From Gilvimarinus algae (GTDB lineage Bacteria > Pseudomonadota > Gammaproteobacteria > Pseudomonadales > Cellvibrionaceae): DNA of 64,000 bases. Numbering within the stretch: the first letter of the stretch is position 1; each line of letters starts with the position of its first letter. The stretch is from the NCBI RefSeq assembly GCF_030518215.1, contig NZ_JAULRT010000035.1, positions 1 to 64,000 on the forward strand, in the 5' to 3' direction. Of this stretch, positions 45,033-54,306 are shown in pieces. The position numbers were made by a program, and so were the translations under genes. The notes below the pieces were generated by a model. That model had not been told where the DNA came from. It searched no databases and saw only the letters and a list, made by a program, of their open reading frames with translations.

Positions 45033-45059
45033 ACAAAAACGGCGCCCGCAGGCGCCGTT
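45033..45059 (-). terminator. rho-independent terminator after the GH16-oxidoreductase gene
   Basis: Stem aacggcgcc / ggcgccgtt (9 bp), loop cgca on the plus strand, and TTTTGTT on the minus strand. It sits 23 bases past the stop codon of the large gene. Confidence 0.85.
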
Positions 45060-45081
45060 GATTCAGTGGAACTATGAGCCG

Positions 45082-48000
45082 CTAGAGCGATTCGATAAAG
45101 CGCAGCAGGTTGTTGCGCGCCCCACTGGAGAGACCATCGTAAGCCTGCTTGGAGGCCAGGGCCTCGCCGCCGTGCCAGCGAATCGCCTCGTCGATGGTAC
45201 GCGCGCGCCCATCGTGCAGGAAGTTCGCATCTGGCGTGCAGTACTCGTAGCCATCCAGGCCAAAGGCATCCCAACCGCGGCCACCGGCCACACCACCGGT
45301 GACACAGGCAGACAGCCCTACGCCCCACAGAGGTGCGGTGCGCCACTCGCTGCCGCTGGCCTCGCCTTCACCGAGGTTGTCGGCCAGACCGGGACCCATA
45401 TCGTGCAATAGCATATCGGTATAGGGGCGAATGGTCTGATCGCGCAGCTCCGCCAGCGGGTGGTACTGACTGGTCTGATGCGTGGGCGTATGACAGTCGG
45501 CACAACCAATCTGGCTGAAGGTTTGCTCGCCCGCCAACACGGCCGGATCGTTGTAATCACGCTGCGGACGCACACCCAGCAGTGAGACGTATTTCACCAG
45601 ATGGTCCACTTCACTGTCCGCAATCTCGGCGCCCGAGGGGCCGCAATCGGTTTGCTGGGGACCGCAATCCGGGTTGGGCATGGCGTTGGTCATTACACCC
45701 ATATCGGTGTTAAACGCCTGCACCACCTGATGCTTCACACTGGCAGTCGCTGCTTTGTAGCCAAAGCGCCCCAGACGCGTTGCGCCGGTTTCCGGATCGG
45801 TCACACGGTTCGCACGACCGGAGATACCATCGCCATCGGCGTCGTTGGGATCTTCCAGCGCGAGAATGGCGGCCTCGGGAATGGCTTCAAGCAAGCCGAT
45901 ACCATTGAGGTTGGGCGCCAGACGCGCGGAGAAAGTCTCGGGCGTGCCGGTTGCAAAGGTGTAGTTGGGCGAGCGCAGACCGTTGGCTTCGCTCCAGAAG
46001 TCGATCGCAACGCTGCCTTCACCGATCACACCACCGGAGTTCGCCGGCTGCAGAACGCGACCGCGCAGCGGATCCGGGTTGCCATTGGCATCGCCAATTT
46101 TGAACACCCAGCGATCCAGATTCTCACCATTGGGGGCGACCGGGGCACGACCATTGCGCTCGTGACAGCCCGAGCAGCGCTCATTGATGTAGTGCGTACT
46201 CGACTTGCCCACCATGGGTCCGAAGATCCCGTTTTCGGGATTCTCGTCGTGAGAACCATCGACAAAGGAGGTGTGGTGCACCCGGCGACCAAGCACAAAC
46301 GGCTGGCCGTTCTCGTAACCGAGGTTGGTCGCCATTTGCTGGAAGTGACCATCGGGTTCGGCGGTCATCTGCACGTGCAGGGTGGTATCACCACCCATGC
46401 GGGCTTTTTCCGGTACCGGGATAGAATCGCGCTGCAGATAGTTGCCCGACTGGAAGGCCACCTTATCGGTCACATCCCAGGGCACCATGCCCTGCCCGAC
46501 GATGTACAGGTAGGTGGTGCCGTAGTAATTGGCACGACCACGCGGTACCGAGCCGTCGAGGAACTGGCTGATCTCAAACTCCAGCTTATCGCCCACCTGA
46601 ATCGGACGACCTTCACGGCAGTTCCAGCTCTCTTCTTTCCAGTAGTTCACATTGTCGTTGGTTTGCATCACACCGTTGCCGCAGTACTGCGCCAGGGTAT
46701 TCAGGCCCTCGTACCACCAGCGGTTTTCCGCCTCGGTGTCTGAGAGCTTGAACTCAGTGCGCACGTTCATGCGAATGGTGTCGCCGCCTTTGGCCACATA
46801 GTCGATGATCTCGATGGCCGCGGTACGGTCTTCCCAGTAAAAGGTCAGATAGTGATCGTAGGCCTGGAAGTGGTTTTCCTTGGCGTGACGATCGCGGGCA
46901 CGATCGGCAAAGCGCGTCACCAGCGCATCGCCGCGGTCGTACTGAATGACCGGCTCCAAAGCGGTGTTTTCATCGTACAAAGGCACCACATTGGCTCCGG
47001 GCGGAACACTGACCGGGCAGCCATTGCCGTCCACGTTCGTGCCTGGTGCAGTGCCCGGGCACTGATCCTGCGCATCGCTGACACCGTCGCCATCACTGTC
47101 GGTCGGGGTCGGATCAGGATCCGGGTTAGAGCCGCCACCCAAGGTATAGCTGGCCCAGGGAGAGTCCACGGCGCCGCCCAGATTAGCGTTCCAGTAAGTG
47201 AAGCTGTACTCCACCACATCGCCACTGCTCAGGCCGCTGACGCTATAGGTGTTGCGGCCGGCATTTTGCAGCATGGCCACATTCACCTGGCCGCCGCCAT
47301 TGACGGTGTAGTGGAGGTCCGCCCAGTCACTGGTGTTCAGGTAGAACTCAACACTACCGGCGCCGGTTTCGGTCACGCCATAGCTGCCGTCATTGTTGCT
47401 GATAAGCGCACAGCCGTTGGCGTCCACCTGGGCACCGGCGGCAGTGCCGGGGCACTGATCGAGATTATCGCTTACGCCATCGCCGTCACTGTCGCCAAAC
47501 ACCTGACAGCCATTGGCATCGACGTTCGCGCCTGCAGGCGTGTTGGGGCAGGCATCGGCACCGTCGCTGACACCGTCGTTATCGCCGTCCAGCACTACCG
47601 GGCAACCGTTGCCATCCACCTGGGTGCCACCTGCGGTACCGGGGCACTGATCCTGGCCATCGGCCACGCCATCCCCGTCGCTGTCGGACACACCGGTTGT
47701 GGGTGAGAGTGCCAACCAGTTGATGTTGAAGGGTACACTGTCGGCGTTCAGGCGGATGGTCGCGGTGCCGTTACCCACGGTAAGAGTACCCAGGTTCCGG
47801 GTCGTCCAGCTCTGCCAACCGCCAGTATCACCAACGGCTGCCGTGCCTGTACTGGCCCCGCCAGCGGTCACGCTGATGCTGCCGCCAGCGCCCTGTGAGG
47901 CCACTCGGGCGGTGACATCGTAGGTGCCGGCCGCCAGCTCAGCGCTGAACTCGAGCCACTCACCGGGCGCCGTCCAGCCGACGTTGTAGCCGCCACCGGT

Positions 48001-50307
48001 GTCGGTGGTCGCCTCGATGTCCACATCGTCACTGCGGTAGGCACTGCCGTCGTTGCCGGCGGTGGTGTCGTAGTAGTTGATGTAGTCCTCAGCCTGCAAC
48101 TGTACGCCACCGGTGGCGCAGCCAGCGCTATTGACACTGCTGCCAGCGGCGGTCGCGGGGCAGAGGTCACTGGCATCGCCAATACCGTCGCCGTCAGTGT
48201 CGACGACCACTCGCTCGAGGCCGATCCAGTTGAGATTGAAACCCGCGGCATCCACGTTGACACGCACAGCAGCATTGCCCGCTGCGACATCGAGGGTACC
48301 GAGGCTGACGCTGGTCCAGCTCTGCCAGCCGCCGGTGCTATTGACCGGTGCACTGGCGGTGTAAGCGCCGTTGATGCCAACACTTAAAGCGCCGCCACCG
48401 TCTTGCGAGGCCACCCGAGCGGTGATCTCGTAGGTTCCGGCCGCCAGATCCGCCGAATACTCCAGCCACTCGCCGGCGGCTGTCCAGCCGACGTTGTAAC
48501 CGCCATCGGTATCGGTGGTCGCCTCAATATCCACGTTATCAGAGCGGTAGGCGCCGCCACTGTTACCGGCGTCGGCGTCGGAGTAGCTCTCGTAGTCCTC
48601 AGCCTGCAGGCGCACACTGTTGGTGGCGCAGCCCAAGGCATTAACACTTGTACCTGCCGGGGTGTTGGGGCAGGCGTCGTTGGCATCGAGCACACCGTCG
48701 TTGTCGGAGTCGGTGGGTGTGCTGACCGCGCAGCCATTGCTATCCACGCTGGTGCCGGCAGGCGTGTTGGGGCAGGCGTCGTTCTGATTGGGCACGCCGT
48801 CGCCATCGTCGTCCGCCGCATCACCACCACCTTCGTAAACGATGTCATCAATGGCGAGGGAGAAGTTGGCAGAGGGTGTGCCATCGTCGCCGTTGAGGAT
48901 CACAAAGGGGTATGAGAGCGATTGCATGGCTACCAGCGAACCGCGAAGGTCGGCCACGGGAATGGTAACCGTGCCCCAATCGCCGTTGCGCACCAGACCA
49001 TACTTGCTCTCTCCGGCCGGGAAGTTAATGTAATGCTCGTTGGTGTAGGTATCGGTAATGCCCACTTTAAAGGAAACATTGGCCGGCACCTTGATGCGGA
49101 ACTTGAGCTGACCGTCTTCAAAGTTGCTTAGGTTTACCGCTTGGCGCGCCTGGATACCGCCGCCAAACCACTGGCCTGGCGCTGTGTAGTCCCAGCTGAT
49201 GACATTGCCGCCCTCTGCGGGCGCTTCATTGCCACCGACCAGAGAGCCAGTGCTCCAGATATAGACGTCTGAGCTGGAGCCAGCTTCCAGTTTGTTGCTG
49301 GTGGGCGTGTTGTCGGTAAAGACACCAAAGGTGCCCACTTCAGGCTGGGAGCTGTTGCCGAGGATCACCTCGCCCTGGCCGTCATACTCGTAGACGCGTA
49401 CATAGTCGATGTACATTTTTGCCGGTAAAGGCGCAGTCACCTGGCTGTTTTGCAGCGCATCGGTAAAGTTACCGCCCACGGCCAGGTTCATCAGCAGGTA
49501 GAAAGGCGCGCGGAACTCTTCGGACTCTTCAGTGATGCCGATAGGCGCGTCGTACATATCGTACTCAACACCGTTATCCACCGCGGTAAAGCGCAGGGAA
49601 TCTTCCGTCCAGTACAGGCGGTAAGTAATAAAGCGGTCGTTCATGGGGGTTGAGGAAACGTAGGCGTTATCCGTCTCCCAGGCCGACATGGCCGCACAGG
49701 TTGGGTTGCCCTCAACGCAGGCACCCTCAGCGTAAAAGATGGCATTACCACCGACAAAGTTATTGACGCTGGTGCCCGGGTAGAGCTTGTCAATCTCTTC
49801 CTGCCGGTGCCCCATCTCCATCATATCGATCTCGCCCTTGGCAGGCCAGCTGGCGGTGCTGGTGCCCAGCAGCCAGAAAGCCGGCCACAGGCCCGTATCG
49901 AGGTTGGGGACGCGTATGCGGGTTTCGATCATACCGTACTGCACGGCCACCGCGTTCTGGCTATCCAGCTTGCCCGAAGTAAAGGCGCTGCCGCCGACGT
50001 TTTCGGCGCGGGCCTCAAACACCAGAGCCGAGTTACCCGGCTCACCGGGTACCGCTTCGATGGAAACATTGTCGCCCTGGTAGTATTCCAGCTCCTGGTT
50101 ACCCCAACCGCACAGGTTCGGGCCCAACTGGCAACCATTGCCTTCAATGACGTTCCAATGCTCGGTATTGAGTGAATTAAAGTTGTCTTCCCACAGCAGT
50201 TGGCCGACTTGCTGGGCGTGGGAAGGTACGGCTGTTACGGCTGCACTGAATGCGGCAATACCTATCAGCGTGTGCCGACCAGTATGACGCGATTTGCGCG
50301 TTAACAT
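45082..50307 (-). CDS. secreted GH16 laminarinase fused to CBMs, TSP3 repeats and a di-heme oxidoreductase
   Basis: This 1741-residue exported protein has a GH16 domain first (about 28-310; 'KGEIDMMEMG'), then a beta-sandwich module (about 320-490), seven TSP3-type Ca-binding repeats ('DSDGDGVSDNLDQCPGTAAG' kind), two CBM6 domains (about 566-695 and 735-868; 'LQAEDY' start), a CBM56-like beta-glucan binding domain (about 970-1060; 'GSVEFYLNTSDWADLHYTVN'), and a C-terminal di-heme oxidoreductase region (about 1105-1741) of the DUF1111/COG3488 type with C-S-G-C-H near 1377 and C-A-D-C-H near 1602. 'HDMGPGLADN' and 'FLHDGRARTIDEAIRWHGGE' are usual for that family. ATG 50307 follows a ggag ribosome site. 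A hydrolase plus a redox domain in one chain is unusual. Confidence 0.9.
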   Translation of the reverse strand: MLTRKSRHTGRHTLIGIAAFSAAVTAVPSHAQQVGQLLWEDNFNSLNTEHWNVIEGNGCQLGPNLCGWGNQELEYYQGDNVSIEAVPGEPGNSALVFEARAENVGGSAFTSGKLDSQNAVAVQYGMIETRIRVPNLDTGLWPAFWLLGTSTASWPAKGEIDMMEMGHRQEEIDKLYPGTSVNNFVGGNAIFYAEGACVEGNPTCAAMSAWETDNAYVSSTPMNDRFITYRLYWTEDSLRFTAVDNGVEYDMYDAPIGITEESEEFRAPFYLLMNLAVGGNFTDALQNSQVTAPLPAKMYIDYVRVYEYDGQGEVILGNSSQPEVGTFGVFTDNTPTSNKLEAGSSSDVYIWSTGSLVGGNEAPAEGGNVISWDYTAPGQWFGGGIQARQAVNLSNFEDGQLKFRIKVPANVSFKVGITDTYTNEHYINFPAGESKYGLVRNGDWGTVTIPVADLRGSLVAMQSLSYPFVILNGDDGTPSANFSLAIDDIVYEGGGDAADDDGDGVPNQNDACPNTPAGTSVDSNGCAVSTPTDSDNDGVLDANDACPNTPAGTSVNALGCATNSVRLQAEDYESYSDADAGNSGGAYRSDNVDIEATTDTDGGYNVGWTAAGEWLEYSADLAAGTYEITARVASQDGGGALSVGINGAYTASAPVNSTGGWQSWTSVSLGTLDVAAGNAAVRVNVDAAGFNLNWIGLERVVVDTDGDGIGDASDLCPATAAGSSVNSAGCATGGVQLQAEDYINYYDTTAGNDGSAYRSDDVDIEATTDTGGGYNVGWTAPGEWLEFSAELAAGTYDVTARVASQGAGGSISVTAGGASTGTAAVGDTGGWQSWTTRNLGTLTVGNGTATIRLNADSVPFNINWLALSPTTGVSDSDGDGVADGQDQCPGTAGGTQVDGNGCPVVLDGDNDGVSDGADACPNTPAGANVDANGCQVFGDSDGDGVSDNLDQCPGTAAGAQVDANGCALISNNDGSYGVTETGAGSVEFYLNTSDWADLHYTVNGGGQVNVAMLQNAGRNTYSVSGLSSGDVVEYSFTYWNANLGGAVDSPWASYTLGGGSNPDPDPTPTDSDGDGVSDAQDQCPGTAPGTNVDGNGCPVSVPPGANVVPLYDENTALEPVIQYDRGDALVTRFADRARDRHAKENHFQAYDHYLTFYWEDRTAAIEIIDYVAKGGDTIRMNVRTEFKLSDTEAENRWWYEGLNTLAQYCGNGVMQTNDNVNYWKEESWNCREGRPIQVGDKLEFEISQFLDGSVPRGRANYYGTTYLYIVGQGMVPWDVTDKVAFQSGNYLQRDSIPVPEKARMGGDTTLHVQMTAEPDGHFQQMATNLGYENGQPFVLGRRVHHTSFVDGSHDENPENGIFGPMVGKSSTHYINERCSGCHERNGRAPVAPNGENLDRWVFKIGDANGNPDPLRGRVLQPANSGGVIGEGSVAIDFWSEANGLRSPNYTFATGTPETFSARLAPNLNGIGLLEAIPEAAILALEDPNDADGDGISGRANRVTDPETGATRLGRFGYKAATASVKHQVVQAFNTDMGVMTNAMPNPDCGPQQTDCGPSGAEIADSEVDHLVKYVSLLGVRPQRDYNDPAVLAGEQTFSQIGCADCHTPTHQTSQYHPLAELRDQTIRPYTDMLLHDMGPGLADNLGEGEASGSEWRTAPLWGVGLSACVTGGVAGGRGWDAFGLDGYEYCTPDANFLHDGRARTIDEAIRWHGGEALASKQAYDGLSSGARNNLLRFIESL

Positions 50308-50717
50308 AGCTCTACTCCAGGGTTGATTATTTTTAAAGTTCCCTTGGGATATCGGGTTGCGCCTCCACCATCGTGGGCGCGATTGCGTTTCCTTATGCAC
50401 AAACACAGGGCGTACTCTGGACTCACTTATGACGCTTTATGGGGAGCAAATCCGCCACCCGCACCTGCTTTGAGCATTACAAGCTAGCGCTTACGCCTTG
50501 AGAATTCGTCACCTTTTCGCGAAAGGCGCAATCTGTGACCGACATTTTTACCGTACTTGGCTGCAGGCCAGACAGCGCGTGGCCTGCGAAGCAGCAGAAA
50601 TAGATGCCAATTAGCGAAAGTCACACCTTCCCACCTTGCTATTTGAGTCAAAAAAACTGGGATAACAGAAGTGGAACACGCAAAAAATGGGTTGGCCGCC
50701 AAACCTTTGGCGGATGC
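50308..50717. other. intergenic region upstream of the GH16-oxidoreductase gene
   Basis: No gene is supported. A 72-codon minus-strand frame at 50484-50702 has no ribosome site or family resemblance. The region must contain the promoter of the large gene. No convincing operator or hairpin was seen. Confidence 0.4.
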
Positions 50718-51851
50718 TCAATCACTGTGCATATTCTCCCGGCGGTATTCAGTAGGGGACTGCCCGACCATACGGTTGAAAAAACGGTGGAAAGAGGACT
50801 TATTGTTAAAGCCCGAGGCAAGCAATATATCGAGGATGGTCATTCTTGCACTCTTGGGATCAGCCAAAAGCTGTTTGGCATGTTCCACTCGATGGTGATT
50901 GATGAACTCGAAAAAGCGGGTCCCCAATTCCCGATTGATAGCTTGCGAGACCAGGCGCGGTGGCACACCGACACGCTCGGAAAACTGGTCGATATTAATA
51001 CTCGGTTGCAAATGCAACTTATGCACATCTATGCCGGTTCTGATGGCCTGGAGCACATCCTCCGAAACCAGCGGCAAGTCGGGGGCGTCTTCCTCGGCAT
51101 TGTCGTCGTCGCCAAGACTCCAGGTGTAAGCCAAGTTGTAGAAAATCAGGCCGTTCATCAATAAAAACCGAATAAAATTGTGTGAAGTTCCTACACGATC
51201 GGCGACCGGCCCACCCACAGTATCGGCCACAAAAATCACCAAAAACGACCAGGCCCAACTCACCAAAAAGCAAATGCTCAGCACCGCCAACCATGTCATT
51301 TCCGAAGAAGGCAGAGATGACAAGCGCTGCTTTGCCCGGCGCATATGCTGATTGAGCGCAACCACAGACCAAAGCGCATAGCCCACCGAAACCAAACTCG
51401 ACAGATACCAGATGTTGCTGGCCAACCGGTCGGGGGCGGTTTCATCAAAGCGCGATTGTAAATCGGCAGAGCTCACACCGACCCACCAAGCCAAGACCAC
51501 TGCCACCACGGCAGGCAAGGCATGACACCAATGCCACCACCCTCTGGGAGATGAACCACGAAGCAAAGAGGAGACATACAGATAAAACAAAGGACCGCGG
51601 GCAAAATGGCTAAAAGTAAAGGTGAGGGCCAACAATCGCTCCCTTGGCCAGCCACTGACCGGGAACGCCGGATTCCACATAATCAGATTAGTAAGCATAT
51701 CAATGGCCACCACCAGCAGAAACAACGCCAACCAGCCATTAGCGCTTTTGTTCGCGCCGGTCAACACCGAGCGGTAGGCAGCCAAGAGTAAGACTTCGAA
51801 AATGGTGATGATCAAAAACAGATCATGCAGGTTAAAAATTCGATCTTCCAC
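50718..51851 (-). CDS. membrane-bound AraC family regulator (second copy)
   Basis: This 377-residue protein has the same design as the one at 41332: six to seven membrane segments and a C-terminal AraC domain ('NIDQFSERVGVPPRLVSQAI', 'INHHRVEHAKQLLADP', 'TILDILLASGFNNKSSFHRF'). Opening residues 'MEDRIFNLHDLFLIITIFE' match 'MEAYIFNFHDVVLFMTIIE' of the other copy, so the two are paralogues. It lies directly upstream of the GH16-oxidoreductase gene on the same strand and likely controls it or the adjacent locus. Ligand unknown. Confidence 0.85.
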   Translation of the reverse strand: MEDRIFNLHDLFLIITIFEVLLLAAYRSVLTGANKSANGWLALFLLVVAIDMLTNLIMWNPAFPVSGWPRERLLALTFTFSHFARGPLFYLYVSSLLRGSSPRGWWHWCHALPAVVAVVLAWWVGVSSADLQSRFDETAPDRLASNIWYLSSLVSVGYALWSVVALNQHMRRAKQRLSSLPSSEMTWLAVLSICFLVSWAWSFLVIFVADTVGGPVADRVGTSHNFIRFLLMNGLIFYNLAYTWSLGDDDNAEEDAPDLPLVSEDVLQAIRTGIDVHKLHLQPSINIDQFSERVGVPPRLVSQAINRELGTRFFEFINHHRVEHAKQLLADPKSARMTILDILLASGFNNKSSFHRFFNRMVGQSPTEYRRENMHSD

Positions 51852-52090
51852 CTATGCATCTCTTTATTATTAATAAGGCATATTGAAACCATCCGTGAGC
51901 ATCCAGCCAACCGGTGCCGGAGAAAAGCGCCCTGCCTTTTCTATTGTAATTAAACGGGTCGCAAGCAAATGCCTACAGGCTCACACGCTTTCGCGAAGGC
52001 AGCGTCCGGCTTGCAACACTGACGACCAGACCAGCTTTTTCCGCCGCAATACCCGGCATCGGATAAAAACTAATACCAAATCCATGGCGA

Positions 52091-52849
52091 TCAGTCTCGC
52101 CACCAAAAATTCACCAGTACGTTGACAGAGCCCAGCGCCTCAACGTTGTGCCACCAATTGGTTGGAATGTAAATTACATCGCCCGGCCGCAAGGTCGCGC
52201 ACTGGGCATTGCGTAAGGCCCGCTCGAAACGCGGAAAGGCTTTGAGATTCGGCGCCTGCAGATCCACAAGGCTCACTACGCGTCCAGCGGGTGTAAGATC
52301 TGGTGGCCCTAGATAAAGATTTTCCTCTTCATCCGGGGGAAACAGGACAAACTTTCTACTTCCTGCCGCCACACAGGCAAGATTCTCAGAATCGTCATTG
52401 TGAGTGGCCACCACGGAGGCATTGCCAAACCAGATACTGGGAGCGACGGAGGAAGGCAGCACCCGCATGGGCGTTTCTACTTCCAGGCCCGGCAAATACT
52501 CTTCTATTTTTTTTGAACCCACATAAAAAGTCGGCGGATTGGGCTTGTCACTCAGCGCCTCGAGTATTTTAAGGGCCTCGGCGAGATCGCCGTTTAACCG
52601 ATCAAAGTTAAAGCCGCTTAAGTCCGGCTTATAGAACAGTCTCCCGCCTTGGGACGAGGGGGCGATCATCGCCTGAAATGGGTGACCAACATCAAACGAG
52701 CGAAGATAGTCCGCCAGCGCTGGCAAGCCTGAAGCGGCCTTTTTAACCAACGTCCAGTCGGACACCATACCGCGGATAACCGCCGGCTGATTATCCCTTT
52801 GAAGACTTTTGACATCGTCCAGTGCGTCAAGCTCTGCAATGGGGTTCAT
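52091..52849 (-). CDS. cupin-like (JmjC-type) domain protein
   Basis: This 252-residue protein matches the cupin_8 / JmjC-like family (PF13621). The first metal-binding pair is 'ATHNDDSEN' (H-x-D), the distal His is in 'IPTNWWHNVEAL', and 'RKFVLFPPDEEENLYLGP' is the family core. These proteins are Fe(II)/2-oxoglutarate-type oxygenases by fold; the substrate is unknown. A second copy lies at 55833. It is the last gene of the run SapC-cupin-halogenase-DUF6445-SapC-cupin, 2 bases after SapC. Cytoplasmic; no signal. Confidence 0.85.
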   Translation of the reverse strand: MNPIAELDALDDVKSLQRDNQPAVIRGMVSDWTLVKKAASGLPALADYLRSFDVGHPFQAMIAPSSQGGRLFYKPDLSGFNFDRLNGDLAEALKILEALSDKPNPPTFYVGSKKIEEYLPGLEVETPMRVLPSSVAPSIWFGNASVVATHNDDSENLACVAAGSRKFVLFPPDEEENLYLGPPDLTPAGRVVSLVDLQAPNLKAFPRFERALRNAQCATLRPGDVIYIPTNWWHNVEALGSVNVLVNFWWRD

Positions 52850-52851
52850 GC

Positions 52852-53553
52852 TTAGCCTTTTGCGGTCACCATTCGTCTGGCCAGATTACTGACCGCACCA
52901 ATAGAGTGAAGATGAGCGTAGGTCCAGCCGAGCCACCCTTTGTGGTACCAATCGACGATTTCTTCCTCGGTCAGCGCACTATGAAACTCGTTAGTGTCGA
53001 CAACGAAAAAGTCGTCCAGCTTAAGGCTGGAACCTTTCATTTTTACTTCAACGTCGGATCTTACCAGCAGGCCTTTCACCTTTAGTGCAAAGGTATACTC
53101 GAGGGTCATACGGTGCATGGTTTCGAGCTGATTTAAATACTGCAGTATGCCCTGAAGAAATTCTGAAGGATTACCCGCATCATCGAACAGTCGATCACCT
53201 TCTGTCTCGGAAAAATGGGGCGCCGACTCATCGATCATCACCACACTTTTATCCTCTGCCAGCGCAAAAGGATAGCGTTTGACAAATTCCGGGACGTAAA
53301 ACCCCTGCCACGACTGTCCCAGCTGATGGCCACCCGAAGTCAGGGACAAGAGCGCAACTGGCAGGAAACTACTGCCCGACTCGGTGAACATCACAGGATA
53401 ATCACGGCTGGCTGGGAAAAATTCGTTGCCAGACAGTGGAACCGCGTTTACGCCTGAGGCATAGCCATACCCCTGCTGCGCATTAAACCGCAGCGCCTGA
53501 TGCTTATCCCGCGCCAGAGGCGCGGGTTTGTTATAAAAAAGTAACTCTGCCAT
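52852..53553 (-). CDS. SapC family protein
   Basis: This 233-residue protein belongs to the SapC family (PF07277): 'NEFFPASRDYPVMFTESGSS', 'LPVALLSLTSGGHQLGQSWQ' and 'FYVPEFVKRYPFALAED' are typical. The family is named for a Campylobacter surface-layer-associated gene, but members here are linked to TonB-receptor loci and have no known reaction. There is no signal peptide. A distant second SapC is encoded at 56857. The gap to the downstream cupin gene is 2 bases, so they are co-transcribed. Confidence 0.85.
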   Translation of the reverse strand: MAELLFYNKPAPLARDKHQALRFNAQQGYGYASGVNAVPLSGNEFFPASRDYPVMFTESGSSFLPVALLSLTSGGHQLGQSWQGFYVPEFVKRYPFALAEDKSVVMIDESAPHFSETEGDRLFDDAGNPSEFLQGILQYLNQLETMHRMTLEYTFALKVKGLLVRSDVEVKMKGSSLKLDDFFVVDTNEFHSALTEEEIVDWYHKGWLGWTYAHLHSIGAVSNLARRMVTAKG

Positions 53554-53595
53554 TATTCTTTATCCTAATCTGCGAGCGTTTATGCCCGGGTAAAC

Positions 53596-54303
53596 TCAAC
53601 TTGTTTCAAAATCAATAAATACATTGGCGGTCAGCCGGCCACGCGCCGGATCACTACAGACATCCCGTTGCTGCGACACCAAACCGCTGTGAAGTAAGCG
53701 GCCGGGATACATCACCAGCCGATTGCATCGGTAATCAACTTTTTCGTAGCACTGGAACTGACGCGACGACTCGCCCATATAACCGGGCTGCGGAAATCCC
53801 TTTACGGCCATAAAAGACAATACGGACTGTTGATACAATTCCCTTTTCTCTGTCGAAATCGCCTCGAATCCGGTAGGCAAATGTCGAAAAAATCCAGTTC
53901 CTCCGAATTCGCCCTCGTTCAGGTAGTGCAAAACGGCGTAGTAATGCCGCTTGGTGGTATCAAAATGAGGCAGCCTCTGCATCACCGACAGCTCACTCTC
54001 ATTGGTCGTCAGTAAGGAGAAGTAAGCCATGGAAACCTCCGGGCGACGCGCTTGCGGAATAGAAAACTCACTTCTCAACAACGGCTCGCAAAAGGCGAGC
54101 ACGTGATGGACATAATCATCCGGCAGGCAAGCCCGAAGACCTGGGTAGCTGGTCTTACCATCCGGTCTGTAATCGAGATTGCCGCATGCGACTTTCTGTA
54201 TGTCGGCAAGGCTGTCAGAAAAATCGTCAACAACCAGAATTTTGGCATCATCTGATCCGATACCATAGACTTTCACATTAGCCGAGGGCTTGCTTGCCAG
54301 CAC
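53596..54303 (-). CDS. DUF6445 protein, 2OG-oxygenase-like
   Basis: This 235-residue protein fits the DUF6445 family. It has the motifs of a 2-oxoglutarate/Fe(II) oxygenase: H-x-D in 'LPHFDTTKRHYYAVLHYLNE', 'GGTGFFRHLPTGFE', a distal His in 'PGRLLHSG', and an Arg in 'RGRLTANVF'. The enzyme class is an inference from these residues. It starts 3 bases after the halogenase stop and is part of the same transcript. Substrate unknown. Confidence 0.75.
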   Translation of the reverse strand: MLASKPSANVKVYGIGSDDAKILVVDDFSDSLADIQKVACGNLDYRPDGKTSYPGLRACLPDDYVHHVLAFCEPLLRSEFSIPQARRPEVSMAYFSLLTTNESELSVMQRLPHFDTTKRHYYAVLHYLNEGEFGGTGFFRHLPTGFEAISTEKRELYQQSVLSFMAVKGFPQPGYMGESSRQFQCYEKVDYRCNRLVMYPGRLLHSGLVSQQRDVCSDPARGRLTANVFIDFETS

Positions 54304-54306
54304 GTG

